Assembly (NCBI GenBank): GCA_016713125.1
Contig: JADJPT010000003.1
Coordinates: 189,159-253,158, forward strand
DNA length: 64,000 nucleotides
Direction: 5' to 3'
From: Betaproteobacteria bacterium
Lineage (GTDB): Bacteria; Pseudomonadota; Gammaproteobacteria; Burkholderiales; SG8-39
In this document: positions 10,757-19,396 of the stretch, piece after piece
How positions within the stretch are numbered: the first letter of the stretch is position 1
Layout: the number at the start of each line of letters is the position of its first letter
Program-made: the position numbers and the translations under genes
Notes under the pieces: model-generated
What the model was told of the DNA's origin: nothing
The model's database searches: none
The model's input: only the letters and a program-made list of their open reading frames with translations

Positions 10757-12279
10757 ATGCTGCAGGCCGCCGACCTGACCATCAGGCTGCACCCGGACGA
10801 CGATGTCGTCATCGCACGCGTCGAACTGCCCGCCGGCACGGTGCTGCAGAACGAGGGCGGCGTGCGCGCAGCGGCCCGCATCCCCGCCGGGCACAAGATC
10901 GCCGTGCGCGCCCTCGCCCAGGGCGCTCCGCTGCGACGCTACAACCAGATCATCGGCTTCGCCTCGCAGACCATCGCTGCAGGCGAACACGTGCATGTGC
11001 ACAACCTGGCGATGGGCGATTTCCAGCGCGACTACGCGTTCTGCGAGAACGCCACGCCCACGCGGTTCATCGAACCTCAGGCGACTTTCCAGGGCATCGT
11101 GCGCGAGGACGGACGCGTGGCCACGCGCAACTACATCGGCATCCTGACCAGCGTGAACTGCTCGGCCACGGTGGCGCGCATGGTGGCCGAGCATTTCAGG
11201 AACCGGCTGGACGCCTACCCCAACGTCGACGGCGTCGTGGCCCTCACGCACAAGTCAGGATGCGGCATGGCCTCGGAGGGCGACGGCATGGACATCCTGC
11301 GTCGCACCATGGCCGGCTATGCGCGTCACCCTAACTTCTACGCGGTGCAGGTGGTGGGCCTGGGCTGCGAGGCCAACCAGATCTCCAGCCTGATGTCCGC
11401 GCAGAAGCTGGTGCGCGCCGACAGACTGCACACCTACACCATCCAGGAGAAGGGCGGCACCATGAAGGCGGTGCGCGAGGGCATCGCGCGCATCGAAGCC
11501 CTGCTGCCCGAAGCCGACAAGGCCAGGCGCAGCACGGTGCCGGCCAGCCATCTGACCCTGGGCCTGCAGTGCGGGGGCTCTGACGGGTACTCGGGCATCA
11601 GCGCCAACCCGGCGCTGGGCGCCGCCGTCGACCTGCTGGTCCGCCACGGCGGCACCGCCATCCTGTCGGAGACGCCCGAGATCTACGGCGCCGAGCACCT
11701 GCTGACCCGCCGCGCCATCAGCCGCGAGGTGGGCGAGAAGCTGGTGCGACGCATACGCTGGTGGGAAGAGTACACGGCACGCAACGGCAACGAGATGAAC
11801 AACAATCCCTCGCCCGGCAACAAGGCCGGCGGCTTGACGACGATACTCGAGAAGTCGCTGGGCGCCGTGGCAAGGGAGGCACGACCAACCTGGTCGACGT
11901 GCTGGAGTACGCCGAGCCGGCCGGCACGCGCGGCTTCGTCTACATGGACACCCCGGGCTACGATCCGGTGTCGGCCACCGGACAGGTGGCGGGCGGCGCC
12001 AACCTGATCTGCTTCACCACCGGCCGGGGCTCGGCCTACGGCTGCAAGCCGGCGCCCTCGCTCAAACTCGCCACCAACTCCGCCCTCTACGCGCACCAGG
12101 AAGAGGACATGGATTTCAACTGTGGCACCATCGTGGACGGCAAGGAGTCGATCGAGGCCTGCGGCGCGAGGTTTTTCGAGCTGGTGCTCGCCACCGCCTC
12201 GGGCCGCAGGACCAGGAGCGAACAATGGGGCTATGGCGAGGACGAGTTCGCGCCATGGATCCTCGGCGCAACCATGTAA
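10757..12279 (+). CDS. UxaA family dehydratase (altronate/galactarate dehydratase-like), frameshifted
   Basis: This protein of about 507 residues has an N-terminal SAF-like domain (about 1-90) followed by the UxaA catalytic region. Family hallmarks include REDGRVATRNYIGIL, THKSGCGM, GLGCEANQ, LGLQCGGSDGYSG and NNNPSPGNKAGGLTTI. One A is missing near 11873: the frame must change at SLGAVA to continue with KGGTTNLVDVLEYAEPA and finish at 12279. UxaA-type enzymes dehydrate altronate, galactarate or similar acids using iron. A GAGGAG site lies seven bases before the ATG. Together with the IlvD-type enzyme the cluster has two dehydratases, so it may handle more than one acid. Confidence 0.9.
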
Positions 12280-12289
12280 GGAAAGCAAG

Positions 12290-12964
12290 ATGGCACTCGG
12301 ATTCCGCGTATTCCCCTCCCCGGCACGGCCGCCCGCGAAGCTCATCGAAGCGCTGCGCCCCCTGCCCACCTCGAACATCAGCGACAACATGGCGCGGCAC
12401 CATGGCGCCGGCGCCGCGCTGCGGCCCTGGCATCGCGGCGCGAAGATGATCGGTGCGGCCTTCACGGTCAAGACGCGCTCGGGGGACAACCTGATGGCCC
12501 ACAAGGCCATCGACATGGCGGCTCCCGGAGACGTCATCATCGTCGACGCCGGCGGAGCGATGGACCACGCCGTGATCGGCGAGATCATGACCTCGATCGC
12601 CGCCAGACGCGGCATCGCCGGGATCGTGATCGACGGCGCGATCCGCGACAGCGACGCGATCGCCGCCGGCGATTTTCCCGTGTACGCGCGCGGCGTCACG
12701 CATCGCGGCCCGTACAAGGACGGCCCGGGCGAGATCAACGTCACGGTATCGGTGGCGGGCATGGTGGTGAATCCGGGCGACCTGATCGTGGGTGACGCCG
12801 ACGGGGTGCTGGCGATTCCCCTGTCCGAGGCTGAGGCCATCATCGCCCTGGCGACCGCGCAGAAGGCGCGCGAGGACAGGACGCTCGCGGAGATCGCAGC
12901 GGGCACGCTGGACCGCAGCTGGGTGGACAAGATGCTGCGCGACAAGGGCTGCACCCTGCCCTGA
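12290..12964 (+). CDS. RraA-like / HMG-CHA aldolase family protein
   Basis: This 224-residue protein belongs to the RraA/aldolase fold. The family signature is clear: GDVIIVDAGGAMDHAVIGE, then GIVIDGAIRDSDAI with R119 and D120 as the expected substrate and metal residues. Members include 4-hydroxy-4-methyl-2-oxoglutarate and 4-carboxy-4-hydroxy-2-oxoadipate aldolases and oxaloacetate decarboxylases; RraA itself inhibits RNase E. Position as the last gene of a sugar-acid operon, 10 bases after the UxaA-like gene, favours an aldolase or oxo-acid lyase role here. The AAGGAAAG before the ATG is a reasonable ribosome site. Confidence 0.85.
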   Translation: MALGFRVFPSPARPPAKLIEALRPLPTSNISDNMARHHGAGAALRPWHRGAKMIGAAFTVKTRSGDNLMAHKAIDMAAPGDVIIVDAGGAMDHAVIGEIMTSIAARRGIAGIVIDGAIRDSDAIAAGDFPVYARGVTHRGPYKDGPGEINVTVSVAGMVVNPGDLIVGDADGVLAIPLSEAEAIIALATAQKAREDRTLAEIAAGTLDRSWVDKMLRDKGCTLP

Positions 12965-12970
12965 GCAGCC

Positions 12971-13327
12971 ATGCCCCGCACCGCCGCGCTGCTGGTCCTC
13001 CTGCTCGCCGCGTCGCTTGCCGAAGCGGCGGGCAAGCCGCGTGTGCCCGCCCAGCACGGCGCGATCGCCTATCAGCGCGACAGCGGCCGCTATGGCTACG
13101 CGATCGACCGGGCCAACGCGCGCGATGCGCGGCGCGAGGCCTTGCGCCAATGCGACGAACCGCGCTGCGAAGTGATGCTGGAGATCAAGGACGGCTGCGG
13201 CGCCCTGGCCAGGGGTGCGCGCCGTCTCGCCGCGGCCAAAGGCACGACACGCGCTGAAGCCGAAACCCGTGCACGCAACAAGTGCGGCGCGGACTGCGAA
13301 CCGGTGGTCTGGGCATGCACGCGGTGA
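12971..13327 (+). CDS. Small exported DUF4189 domain protein
   Basis: The 118-residue product begins with a clear signal peptide (MPRTAALLVLLLAAS, cleavage near AEAAG). The mature part has the DUF4189 pattern: GAIAYQRDSGRYGYA, then a run with RREALRQC and a C-terminal WACTR. It contains five cysteines, as expected of a periplasmic domain held by disulfides. DUF4189 proteins are exported and of unknown function. The gene starts six bases after the RraA-like stop, so it may ride on the catabolic operon without belonging to it functionally. Confidence 0.8.
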   Translation: MPRTAALLVLLLAASLAEAAGKPRVPAQHGAIAYQRDSGRYGYAIDRANARDARREALRQCDEPRCEVMLEIKDGCGALARGARRLAAAKGTTRAEAETRARNKCGADCEPVVWACTR

Positions 13328-13411
13328 AGCAGAGCGCCGCCTGCCGCTCGCTGTAAGACTATGTGAAACCGCAGGCCGAAAGATGGACGGGGTGGCAGCG
13401 GTTTTGCTTCA

Positions 13412-13846
13412 ATGCGTCCCGTGATCCGTGTTCCCGCTGCCGTCCTCCTTTCCCTGCCATTCGCTTTCCCGGCTTCGCCCTTCCTGGCGACCGCCAACGC
13501 TGCCATTGACAGCTGTGTGGCGATGCACGTGACGGCGAACGCGGTCGCCAACCGATCGCAAGCGAATCTTCAGCACTTCCGCATCTCCTTCCAGAACCGC
13601 TGCGAAGCGCAACGCGTGCTGTACTGGTGCGTCGAGCACGCCTCGAAACCCCTGTACGCGGCGCCCATCTGCCCGCGCGAATCCGGCCGCCAAGCCACCA
13701 CCGCAACGCCTCTGTACGCCATCGACCGACAACGCGAATTCCAGTGGGTGCTTCCCCAGGGCACCCGCATCCGCTACGTGGACTGCGAGACGGCGGCGCT
13801 GCCGACCAGCGACCTGCGCTGCGAGCCCATCGCACGGCCGCGCTGA
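13412..13846 (+). CDS. Small exported cysteine-containing protein, unknown function
   Basis: The 144-residue product has a hydrophobic N-terminus (VLLSLPFAFPASPF) ending near ATANA, typical of a signal peptide. The mature part contains six cysteines, including CVAMH, FQNRCEAQRVLYWC, AAPICPRES, YVDCETA and LRCEP, so disulfides are likely. I do not recognise a family. It follows the DUF4189 gene by 84 bases and shares its size, export signal and cysteine content, so the two could act together in the periplasm. That link is only from position. No partner enzyme is obvious. Confidence 0.6.
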   Translation: MRPVIRVPAAVLLSLPFAFPASPFLATANAAIDSCVAMHVTANAVANRSQANLQHFRISFQNRCEAQRVLYWCVEHASKPLYAAPICPRESGRQATTATPLYAIDRQREFQWVLPQGTRIRYVDCETAALPTSDLRCEPIARPR

Positions 13847-13904
13847 TCGCCACGCTCCGGCGCGAGTGCCGGATGCAGTGCTGCGGCATGCCAGAATGGG
13901 CGCC

Positions 13905-14507
13905 ATGCAAACCGAAGCGCTGATCAGCCTGTTGCCCGAATTCGCCCTGGCCGCGGCGCTCGCCTGGGGCAGCGGGCTGCGCCTGTACGCCGTACTGTTC
14001 CTGGTCGGCCTGGCCGGCGCGCTGGGCTGGACGCCTCTGCCCCAGCAGCTCACGCCGCTTTCCCACCCGCTGGTGATGGCTGCGAGCGGCTTCATGGCGG
14101 TGGTCGAGTTCGGCGCCGACAAGCTGCCCTGGCTCGACAGCGTGTGGGATGCGGTGCACACCTTCATACGCGTACCGGCCGGCGCGGCGCTGGCGGCGGC
14201 CGTGTTCAGCGCCGACGGAGCGAGCCTGGCGACCGCAGCGGCGCTGCTGGGCGGCACACTCGCAGCCGGCACGCACCTGACCAAGGCGGGCGGGCGCGCC
14301 GTGGTCAACGCCTCGCCAGAACCGTTCAGCAACTGGGGGTTGTCGATCTCCGAGGACGCGATGGTCCCCGCCGGCCTGTGGCTCGCCTTCGCCCACCCGC
14401 TCGTCTTCCTGTGCCTGCTGGCACTGTTCTGCCTGGCGGCGGTGCTGCTTGCCCGCGCCGTGCTGCGCGGCCTGCGCCTGCTGCTGCGCCGGGTGGCAGG
14501 CACGTAA
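13905..14507 (+). CDS. DUF4126 family membrane protein
   Basis: This is a 200-residue integral membrane protein when read from the ATG at 13905; an earlier ATG at 13866 would add 13 polar residues and seems less likely. DUF4126 features are visible: GSGLRLYAVLFLVGLAG near the start, EFGADKLPWLDSVWDAVHTF in the middle, and RAVVNASPEPFSNW further on. The family has several membrane segments and no established function. It lies between an exported protein and rsmE with no clear operon link. Confidence 0.82.
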   Translation: MQTEALISLLPEFALAAALAWGSGLRLYAVLFLVGLAGALGWTPLPQQLTPLSHPLVMAASGFMAVVEFGADKLPWLDSVWDAVHTFIRVPAGAALAAAVFSADGASLATAAALLGGTLAAGTHLTKAGGRAVVNASPEPFSNWGLSISEDAMVPAGLWLAFAHPLVFLCLLALFCLAAVLLARAVLRGLRLLLRRVAGT

Positions 14508-14514
14508 TTCGGTC

Positions 14515-14520
14515 ACATAA
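14515..14520 (+). promoter_or_regulatory. Candidate -10 element close to the rsmE start
   Basis: A CATAAT hexamer ends eight bases before the rsmE ATG at 14528. If it is used, transcription would start at or next to the A of the ATG and give a leaderless mRNA. No good -35 match is seen and no ribosome site precedes the ATG, which is at least consistent with that reading. Confidence 0.3.
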
Positions 14521-14527
14521 TCGACGC

Positions 14528-15283
14528 ATGAAAACGCCACCCGCCTGCGCAGCACCCCGCTTCTTCGTCCACACGCCCCTGCGGCCCGATGCCGACATCG
14601 CGCTCGACGAGCATGCCTCTCACCACGCCGCCCGCGTCCTGCGCCTGCGCGAGAACGACGCCCTGGTGCTGTTCGACGGCACCGGCGGCCAGTACCCTGG
14701 CCGCATCGAAACGATCGCCGGCAAGTCGGTCACCGTACGCACCGGCGCCTTCGATCCGATCGAGCGGGAATCGCCGCTCAACATCACGCTGGTGCAGGGC
14801 CTGTCTTCGGCCGAACGCATGGACTACAGCGTGCAGAAGGCCGTCGAGCTGGGTGCCGCGGCGATCGTCGCCTTGGTGACCGAGAAATCGGTGGTCCGGC
14901 TGGCCGGGGAACGCGCCGACGCGCGTGCCGCACATTGGCGACGCATTGCAGTCGCCGCTTGCGAGCAATGCGGGCGCAACCGGATTCCGCAGGTCGGCGT
15001 GGCGATGCCGTTTGCGCGCTGGCTGGCGGCGGCACCGGTCGACGGCCTGCGCCTGCTTGCCCTGCCGGACGCTCCCAGTTCTCTGGCGGGCGCACTGGCG
15101 GCGCGGCCGCAGTCGGTCACCGTCGCGGTCGGACCGGAAGCCGGATTCTCGCCGCGCGAGAACGAGGACCTGCTGCGCGCGGGCTTCCTGCCCGTGCATC
15201 TGGGCCCGCGCGTGCTGCGCACCGAGACCGTGGCGCCGGCGATGCTCGCGGCGATCAACGCGCTGGCCGGCGACTGGAACTAG
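14528..15283 (+). CDS. rsmE: 16S rRNA (uracil-1498-N3)-methyltransferase RsmE
   Basis: The 251-residue protein has the RsmE layout. A PUA-like RNA-binding domain (HASHHAARVLRLRENDAL) covers roughly the first 75 residues. A SPOUT methyltransferase domain follows, with the knotted SAM site near the end: VAVGPEAGFSPRENE, then LGPRVLRTETVAPAML. RsmE methylates U1498 of 16S rRNA in the 30S decoding region. Length and motifs are typical and the frame is intact. The start at 14528 fits the first family residues (RFFV). Confidence 0.95.
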   Translation: MKTPPACAAPRFFVHTPLRPDADIALDEHASHHAARVLRLRENDALVLFDGTGGQYPGRIETIAGKSVTVRTGAFDPIERESPLNITLVQGLSSAERMDYSVQKAVELGAAAIVALVTEKSVVRLAGERADARAAHWRRIAVAACEQCGRNRIPQVGVAMPFARWLAAAPVDGLRLLALPDAPSSLAGALAARPQSVTVAVGPEAGFSPRENEDLLRAGFLPVHLGPRVLRTETVAPAMLAAINALAGDWN

Positions 15284-15305
15284 CCGCCGCCGGGATCGGC
15301 GAGCG

Positions 15306-15905
15306 CTAGCGCGGGCGCGTCAGCAGGCGCGCCATCTGCGTGTTGCCCGCGGCGCGCGCGATCTCCAGGGCGCCGCGCCCGCCCGCATCGCGCGCATCGA
15401 CGTTGACGCCGCGGCCGGCGAGGAACAGTTCCACGGCCAGCGCATCGTTGCGCTTCACCGCCTCGAGGAACTGTCCGGCATCGTGATACTGCAGCCCCAT
15501 CGCGGCCAGATCCTTGCGCGCCTGCAGGGCCGCGGCGGCATCCGAGCCGCCGGATTCGCGCGCCGCGTCGCGACGCGCGATGGTCGCCATGTCGCGCGCC
15601 ACGGCCAGCAACGTGCCCCTGTACTGCGCCGGCATGTCGGTCAGCGCCTCATCCAAGATATCGCCGGCCAGGCGATTGGCCTCGCCGTGCTTGCCGGACA
15701 GGATCTGTTCCACGCTGCGTTCGGCGGCGCGCGGATCGTCCGAGCTGGCGGCGGCGCTGGTCACCGTCTGCACCAGCACCAGCGCCCGCCCGAACATCTT
15801 CCAGTCCTCGGCATCCTCGGTGGCCTGTGCGCCGGCACAACCCGCGAGCAGCGGGATGCACAGCGCCAGCAGTCGAAACGCATGCAACTCGAGCGGGGCG
15901 GTCAT
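15306..15905 (-). CDS. Lipoprotein with C-terminal ankyrin-like repeat
   Basis: The 199-residue product starts with a lipoprotein signal ending in LLAGC, so it is probably anchored in a membrane facing the periplasm. The middle (about 25-140) is helical, polar and not recognised. The last 60 residues contain an ankyrin-like repeat: DAGQFLEAVKRNDALAVELFL, then GALEIARAAGNTQMARLL. Ankyrin repeats bind proteins. The TAG stop lies inside a short palindrome, GCGCTAGCGC. It converges with rsmE (22-base gap) and is divergent from argA. Partner and process are unknown. Confidence 0.7.
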   Translation of the reverse strand: MTAPLELHAFRLLALCIPLLAGCAGAQATEDAEDWKMFGRALVLVQTVTSAAASSDDPRAAERSVEQILSGKHGEANRLAGDILDEALTDMPAQYRGTLLAVARDMATIARRDAARESGGSDAAAALQARKDLAAMGLQYHDAGQFLEAVKRNDALAVELFLAGRGVNVDARDAGGRGALEIARAAGNTQMARLLTRPR

Positions 15906-16064
15906 GGAAACCTCTGCGTAGTAGGGGCACCGGTTCAACGTCCGACACCCGCCTGCGTTGACCTCGCCTCCCGGCGCGCCTCCCCGATAGGCGTCCTTCG
16001 GGCGCGGGAGCCGGCCGAAAACGCTAGAATCTTCGTCATCTTCGCACAGCGCCACGACCGGGCC

Positions 16065-17384
16065 ATGAAATCCCCTCCGCAGACCCAGCAGTTCGTGCAG
16101 TGGTTCCGCCAGGCCGCGCCCTACGTGCACGCCTTCGGCGGCCGCACGTTCGTGATCGCCTTTCCCGGCGAGATGGCGGCCGAGGGCGGCTTCGCCGGCT
16201 TCGTGCACGACATGAACCTGCTGGCCGCGCTCGACATCCGGCTGGTGGTGGTGCATGGCGCGCGACCGCAGATCGACGCCGAACTCAAGGCCAAGCGCCT
16301 GCGCTCGCGCTTCGCCAAAGGCGTGCGCATCACCGACGCCAACGCCCTGGTGGCCGTCAAGCACGCCGCCGGCGTGCTGCGCGTCGAGATCGAGGCGCTG
16401 CTCTCCCAGGGCCTGCCGAACTCGCCGATGGCCGGCGCGGAGATCCGCGTCGCCTCCGGCAACTTCATCACCGCGCAACCCATCGGGGTGGTCGACGGCA
16501 TCGATTTCCAGTTCAGCGGCACGGTGCGCAAGGTCGACGCCGTCGGCATCGCCCGCCGTCTGGAGGCCGGTGACGTGGTACTCATCCCGCATATCGGCTA
16601 CTCGCCCACCGGCGAGGTGTTCAACCTCTCATGGGAGGATGTCGCCGAAAACGTCGCCATCGCGCTCAAGGCCGACAAGCTGCTGATGTACACCGACCGG
16701 CTGCCGGCCGACGGCAAGGGTGAGCCGCTGGCGGAGATCACCGCACGCGAAGCCGAGGCGCTGGCCAAGAAGGCACGGCTGACGCCGACCGAGAAGCACG
16801 TGCTCAGGAGCGCACTGCGCGCCCTCGCGGCGGGCGTCAAGCGCGTGCACTTCGTCGCCCGCAAGGCCGACGGCGCGACGCTGCTGGAACTGTTCACGCA
16901 CGCCGGCGTGGGCACCATGCTCACCGCCGACGCGGTGGAGCAGCTGCGGCCGGCGCGCATCGACGACGTGGGCGGACTGCTGGCACTGATCCGGCCCCTC
17001 GAGGCCGACGGTTCGCTGGTCAAGCGCAGTCGCGAACGCCTGGAGGCCGAGATCGGCAATTTCCATGTCATCGACCACGACGGGGTCATCGTCGGCTGCG
17101 CCGCCCTGTACCCCTTTCCCGGCGAGCGCAGCGCGGAGTTCGCCTGCCTGGCGGTTGCGCCTGCGTATCGCGACGCAGGCTACGGCGAGCGCCTGCTGCG
17201 CGCCTGCGAGGAGCAGGCCCTCAGCATGCGCATCAAGCGCCTGTTCGCGCTCACCACGCGCGCGGCGCACTGGTTCGTCTCCCAGGGCTTCGTGCCGACC
17301 GACATCAAGGCCCTGCCGGCGCAGAAGCAGGCCTTGTACAACTGGAAGCGCAACTCGAAGGTATTCACCAAGCCGCTGCGCTAG
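16065..17384 (+). CDS. argA: Amino-acid N-acetyltransferase (N-acetylglutamate synthase)
   Basis: This 439-residue ArgA carries out the first step of arginine synthesis, acetyl transfer from acetyl-CoA to glutamate. The N-terminal amino-acid-kinase-like domain (about 1-285) includes VVVHGARPQID and GVRITDANAL. The C-terminal GNAT domain (about 290-439) includes AEFACLAVAPAYRDAGYGERLL, which holds the acetyl-CoA loop. This two-domain form is usual in beta- and gammaproteobacteria and is feedback-inhibited by arginine at the kinase-like domain. A TAGAAT at 16025-16030 is a plausible -10, giving a leader of about 30 bases. The frame is intact and yggX follows at 50 bases. Confidence 0.95.
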   Translation: MKSPPQTQQFVQWFRQAAPYVHAFGGRTFVIAFPGEMAAEGGFAGFVHDMNLLAALDIRLVVVHGARPQIDAELKAKRLRSRFAKGVRITDANALVAVKHAAGVLRVEIEALLSQGLPNSPMAGAEIRVASGNFITAQPIGVVDGIDFQFSGTVRKVDAVGIARRLEAGDVVLIPHIGYSPTGEVFNLSWEDVAENVAIALKADKLLMYTDRLPADGKGEPLAEITAREAEALAKKARLTPTEKHVLRSALRALAAGVKRVHFVARKADGATLLELFTHAGVGTMLTADAVEQLRPARIDDVGGLLALIRPLEADGSLVKRSRERLEAEIGNFHVIDHDGVIVGCAALYPFPGERSAEFACLAVAPAYRDAGYGERLLRACEEQALSMRIKRLFALTTRAAHWFVSQGFVPTDIKALPAQKQALYNWKRNSKVFTKPLR

Positions 17385-17433
17385 AATCGCGACCTTCGGA
17401 ATCCGTGTCGCATCAGGAACGCAAGGAAACCTC

Positions 17434-17706
17434 ATGGCAAGAATGGTCAACTGCATCAAGCTCGGCCGCGAGGCCGAAGGGCTCGATTTCCCCACCTATC
17501 CGGGCGAACTCGGCAAGCGCATTTTCGAGAGTGTCTCCAAGGAAGCCTGGCAGCAATGGGTCAAGCACCAGACCATGCTGGTCAACGAGAACCGCCTGAA
17601 CCTGGCCGACGCCAAGGCGCGCAAGTACCTGGCCGAGCAAATGGAGCGGCATTTCTTCGGCGACGGCGCCGACGCCGCGCAAGGCTACGTGCCGCCGAAG
17701 GGATAG
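17434..17706 (+). CDS. yggX: Oxidative damage protection / Fe(II)-trafficking protein YggX
   Basis: The 90-residue protein has all YggX hallmarks: MARMVNCIKLGREAEGLDF at the start with the conserved cysteine, then WQQWVKHQTMLVNENRLN. The family protects Fe-S enzymes from oxidative damage and is thought to handle Fe(II). Length is normal. AAGGAAA lies just before the ATG. A TAGAAT at 17382-17387, overlapping the argA stop, could provide its own promoter. The gene ends ahead of a complex of palindromic repeats and a strong terminator. Confidence 0.96.
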   Translation: MARMVNCIKLGREAEGLDFPTYPGELGKRIFESVSKEAWQQWVKHQTMLVNENRLNLADAKARKYLAEQMERHFFGDGADAAQGYVPPKG

Positions 17707-17720
17707 GGCGCAGAAGCAGG

Positions 17721-17761
17721 CAAGTCTTGAACAGGGGGCCACGCCCCCCCCCGTACCCCCC
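17721..17761 (-). repeat. Dispersed palindromic repeat (GGGGGTACGGGGG family), copy A
   Basis: Read on the minus strand, this begins with GGGGGGTACGG, continues through a long G run and CGTGGCCCCC, and ends in TGTTCAAGACTTG. It is a near-perfect inverted partner of copy B at 17890-17927; together they bracket the yggX-phoU terminator. Further relatives lie at 17831, 35651 and 50458. All are intergenic and close to gene ends, as REP elements usually are. Confidence 0.7.
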
Positions 17762-17764
17762 ACA

Positions 17765-17799
17765 GCAAAAAGCCCGGGCATTGAGCCCGGGCTTTTTGC
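17765..17799. terminator. Bidirectional intrinsic terminator between yggX and phoU
   Basis: The stem GCAAAAAGCCCGGGC pairs perfectly with GCCCGGGCTTTTTGC around the short loop ATTGA. A T run follows the stem on each strand. It lies between two convergent genes and should terminate both transcripts. This is the best terminator in the window. Confidence 0.95.
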
Positions 17800-17830
17800 T
17801 TTGAGGCGCCAGCGTTCCCGCTTTGGGTTG

Positions 17831-17872
17831 GGGAGGGGGTACGGGGGAACCGTAGGGTTCCCCTGTTCCTGG
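17831..17872 (+). repeat. Dispersed palindromic repeat, copy D
   Basis: It starts GGGAGGGGGTACGGGGG and continues with a perfect hairpin: GGGGAACC and GGTTCCCC arms around GTAG. It ends in TGTTCCTGG. The hairpin is nearly identical to that of copy E at 50458-50490, some 33 kb away, and the flanking GGGGGTACGGGGG and TGTTC are shared with copies B and C. This is the clearest member of the family. Confidence 0.72.
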
Positions 17873-17889
17873 CTTTCGCCTTTCCCGCA

Positions 17890-17927
17890 GGGGGGTACGG
17901 GGGGCGTAGCCCCCTGTTCAAGACTTG
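17890..17927 (+). repeat. Dispersed palindromic repeat, copy B
   Basis: It starts GGGGGGTACGGGGGG, has a hairpin GGGGGC-GTA-GCCCCC, and ends in TGTTCAAGACTTG. It is the inverted partner of copy A, about 130 bases away, so A and B could pair into a long stem enclosing the terminator and copy D. Confidence 0.7.
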
Positions 17928-17959
17928 CCCCGGAGGGGCGGGAAACGAAAGAGAGGCTC

Positions 17960-18659
17960 CTACTCCAGAAGCTCCTTCTCCACCTCCTCGATCGACGTAT
18001 GCCGAACATCCCGCCCCTTCACCATGTAGATCACGTACTCGGCCATGTTCTTGGAGTGGTCGCCGATGCGCTCGATGGCCTTGGCGATGAACAGGATCTC
18101 CAGCGGAATCGATGATGGTGCGCGGATCCTCCATCATGAAGGTGATCAACTGGCGCGTGATGGCGCGGAATTCGTCGTCCACCGCGCTGTCGCCCTTCAG
18201 CGCATCCATGGCTTCAGCCACGTCCAGGCGCGCAAAGGCATCCAGCGACTGGCGCAGGATATGCACCGCCCGATCGGCGACGTGCGAGAGGTCCATGCGT
18301 GGCATGTGCATCCGTCCCGCGGCGTGGATCAGCTTGGCCATGCGCGCGATCTTGGCCGCCTCGTCGCCGATGCGCTCCAGGTCGGTGATGGTCTTGATCA
18401 CCGTGATCAACAGGCGCAGGTCGCCGGCGGCGGGCTGGCGGCGGGCGATGATGTGGCTGCACAGCTCGTCGAGCTCGACTTCCATGCCGTTGACGCGATG
18501 ATCGTTGGCGATCACGCGATCGATCGCCTCCATGTCGCCGGAGATCAGCGCCTCCATGGCGTGCAGGATCTGAGCCTCGACCAGCCCGCCCATCTGCAGC
18601 ACACGCGAACGCACGCTCTCCAGCTCGGCGTCGAACTGCTTGGAAATGTGCTCGGACAT
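17960..18659 (-). CDS. phoU: Phosphate transport system regulatory protein PhoU, frameshifted
   Basis: This is PhoU of about 232 residues, with two three-helix halves typical of the family. Metal-binding motifs appear as TDLERIGDEAAKIA in the first half and IERIGDHSKNMAEYVIY in the second. The second motif is in another frame. One extra base near 18105-18112, just after FMMEDPRTI, must be removed to reach it and the natural end EEVEKELLE. PhoU represses the Pho regulon through PstSCAB and PhoR and limits phosphate uptake. No pst or phoBR genes are nearby. The remote possibility of a true mutation matters, because phoU loss derepresses phosphate uptake. The error reading is more likely. Confidence 0.9.
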
Positions 18660-18730
18660 GGCGAAAACACCCTTGAAAACAAGGGAGTCAGCTTAGCACA
18701 CGGAGTGTTACAGGTTCGTGACGGGTAATC

Positions 18731-19396
18731 TCAGCGGCGCGCCGTCATGCTGCGCACCCCCTCCGGGGCGCCGAGCAGCAACAGGTCGGCCGGGCGGCGC
18801 GCGAAGATGCCGTTGGTGACCACGCCGGCGATGTTGTTCAGCTCGGCCTCCAGGGCCGGCGGGTCCATGATGCTCAGGCCGCGGCAATCCAGGATCAGGT
18901 TGCCGTTGTCGGTCTTGTAGCCCTCGCGCAGCACGGGCTGCGCGCCCATGGCCAGCAGGGCGCGACCGACATGGCTGCGCGCCATCGGAATGACTTCGAT
19001 CGGCAGCGGGAACCTGCCCAGCACGGGCACCAGCTTGGAGGCGTCGGCGATGCATACGAACTTCCTGGCCACGGCGGCGATGATCTTCTCGCGCGTCAGC
19101 GCCCCGCCGCCACCCTTGATCATGTGCATGTGCTCGGTGATCTCGTCGGCGCCGTCCACGTACACCTGCAGCTCGCTCACGGCGTTCAGCTCGAACACGC
19201 GTATGCCGTGCTTCCTGAGCCGCTCGGCGCTCGCCTCGGAGGCCGCGACGGCCCCGTCGATGCGCCCCTTGATCGAAGCCAGGGCGTCGATGAAGCAGTT
19301 CACCGTGGAGCCCGAGCCGACGCCGACCACCGCGTCCTCGACGACGTGCTTGAGGGCCTCGCGGGCGACCAGCTGCTTGAGTTCGTCCTGGGTCAT
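18731..19396 (-). CDS. rpiA: Ribose-5-phosphate isomerase A
   Basis: The 221-residue protein interconverts ribose 5-phosphate and ribulose 5-phosphate in the pentose phosphate pathway. RpiA motifs are present: VGVGSGSTVNCFIDAL near the start, DGADEI with the catalytic acids, KGGGGALTREKI, and a NGNLILDC region. Length is normal. Its ATG overlaps the lpdA stop in an ATGA arrangement, so the two are translationally coupled at the end of the pyruvate dehydrogenase operon. Confidence 0.95.
   Translation of the reverse strand: MTQDELKQLVAREALKHVVEDAVVGVGSGSTVNCFIDALASIKGRIDGAVAASEASAERLRKHGIRVFELNAVSELQVYVDGADEITEHMHMIKGGGGALTREKIIAAVARKFVCIADASKLVPVLGRFPLPIEVIPMARSHVGRALLAMGAQPVLREGYKTDNGNLILDCRGLSIMDPPALEAELNNIAGVVTNGIFARRPADLLLLGAPEGVRSMTARR

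Noticed and set aside
17707..17960. Insertion sequence or integron site between yggX and phoU
   Set aside because: There is no transposase, target duplication or integrase gene. The inverted repeats are members of a dispersed REP-like family around an ordinary terminator.
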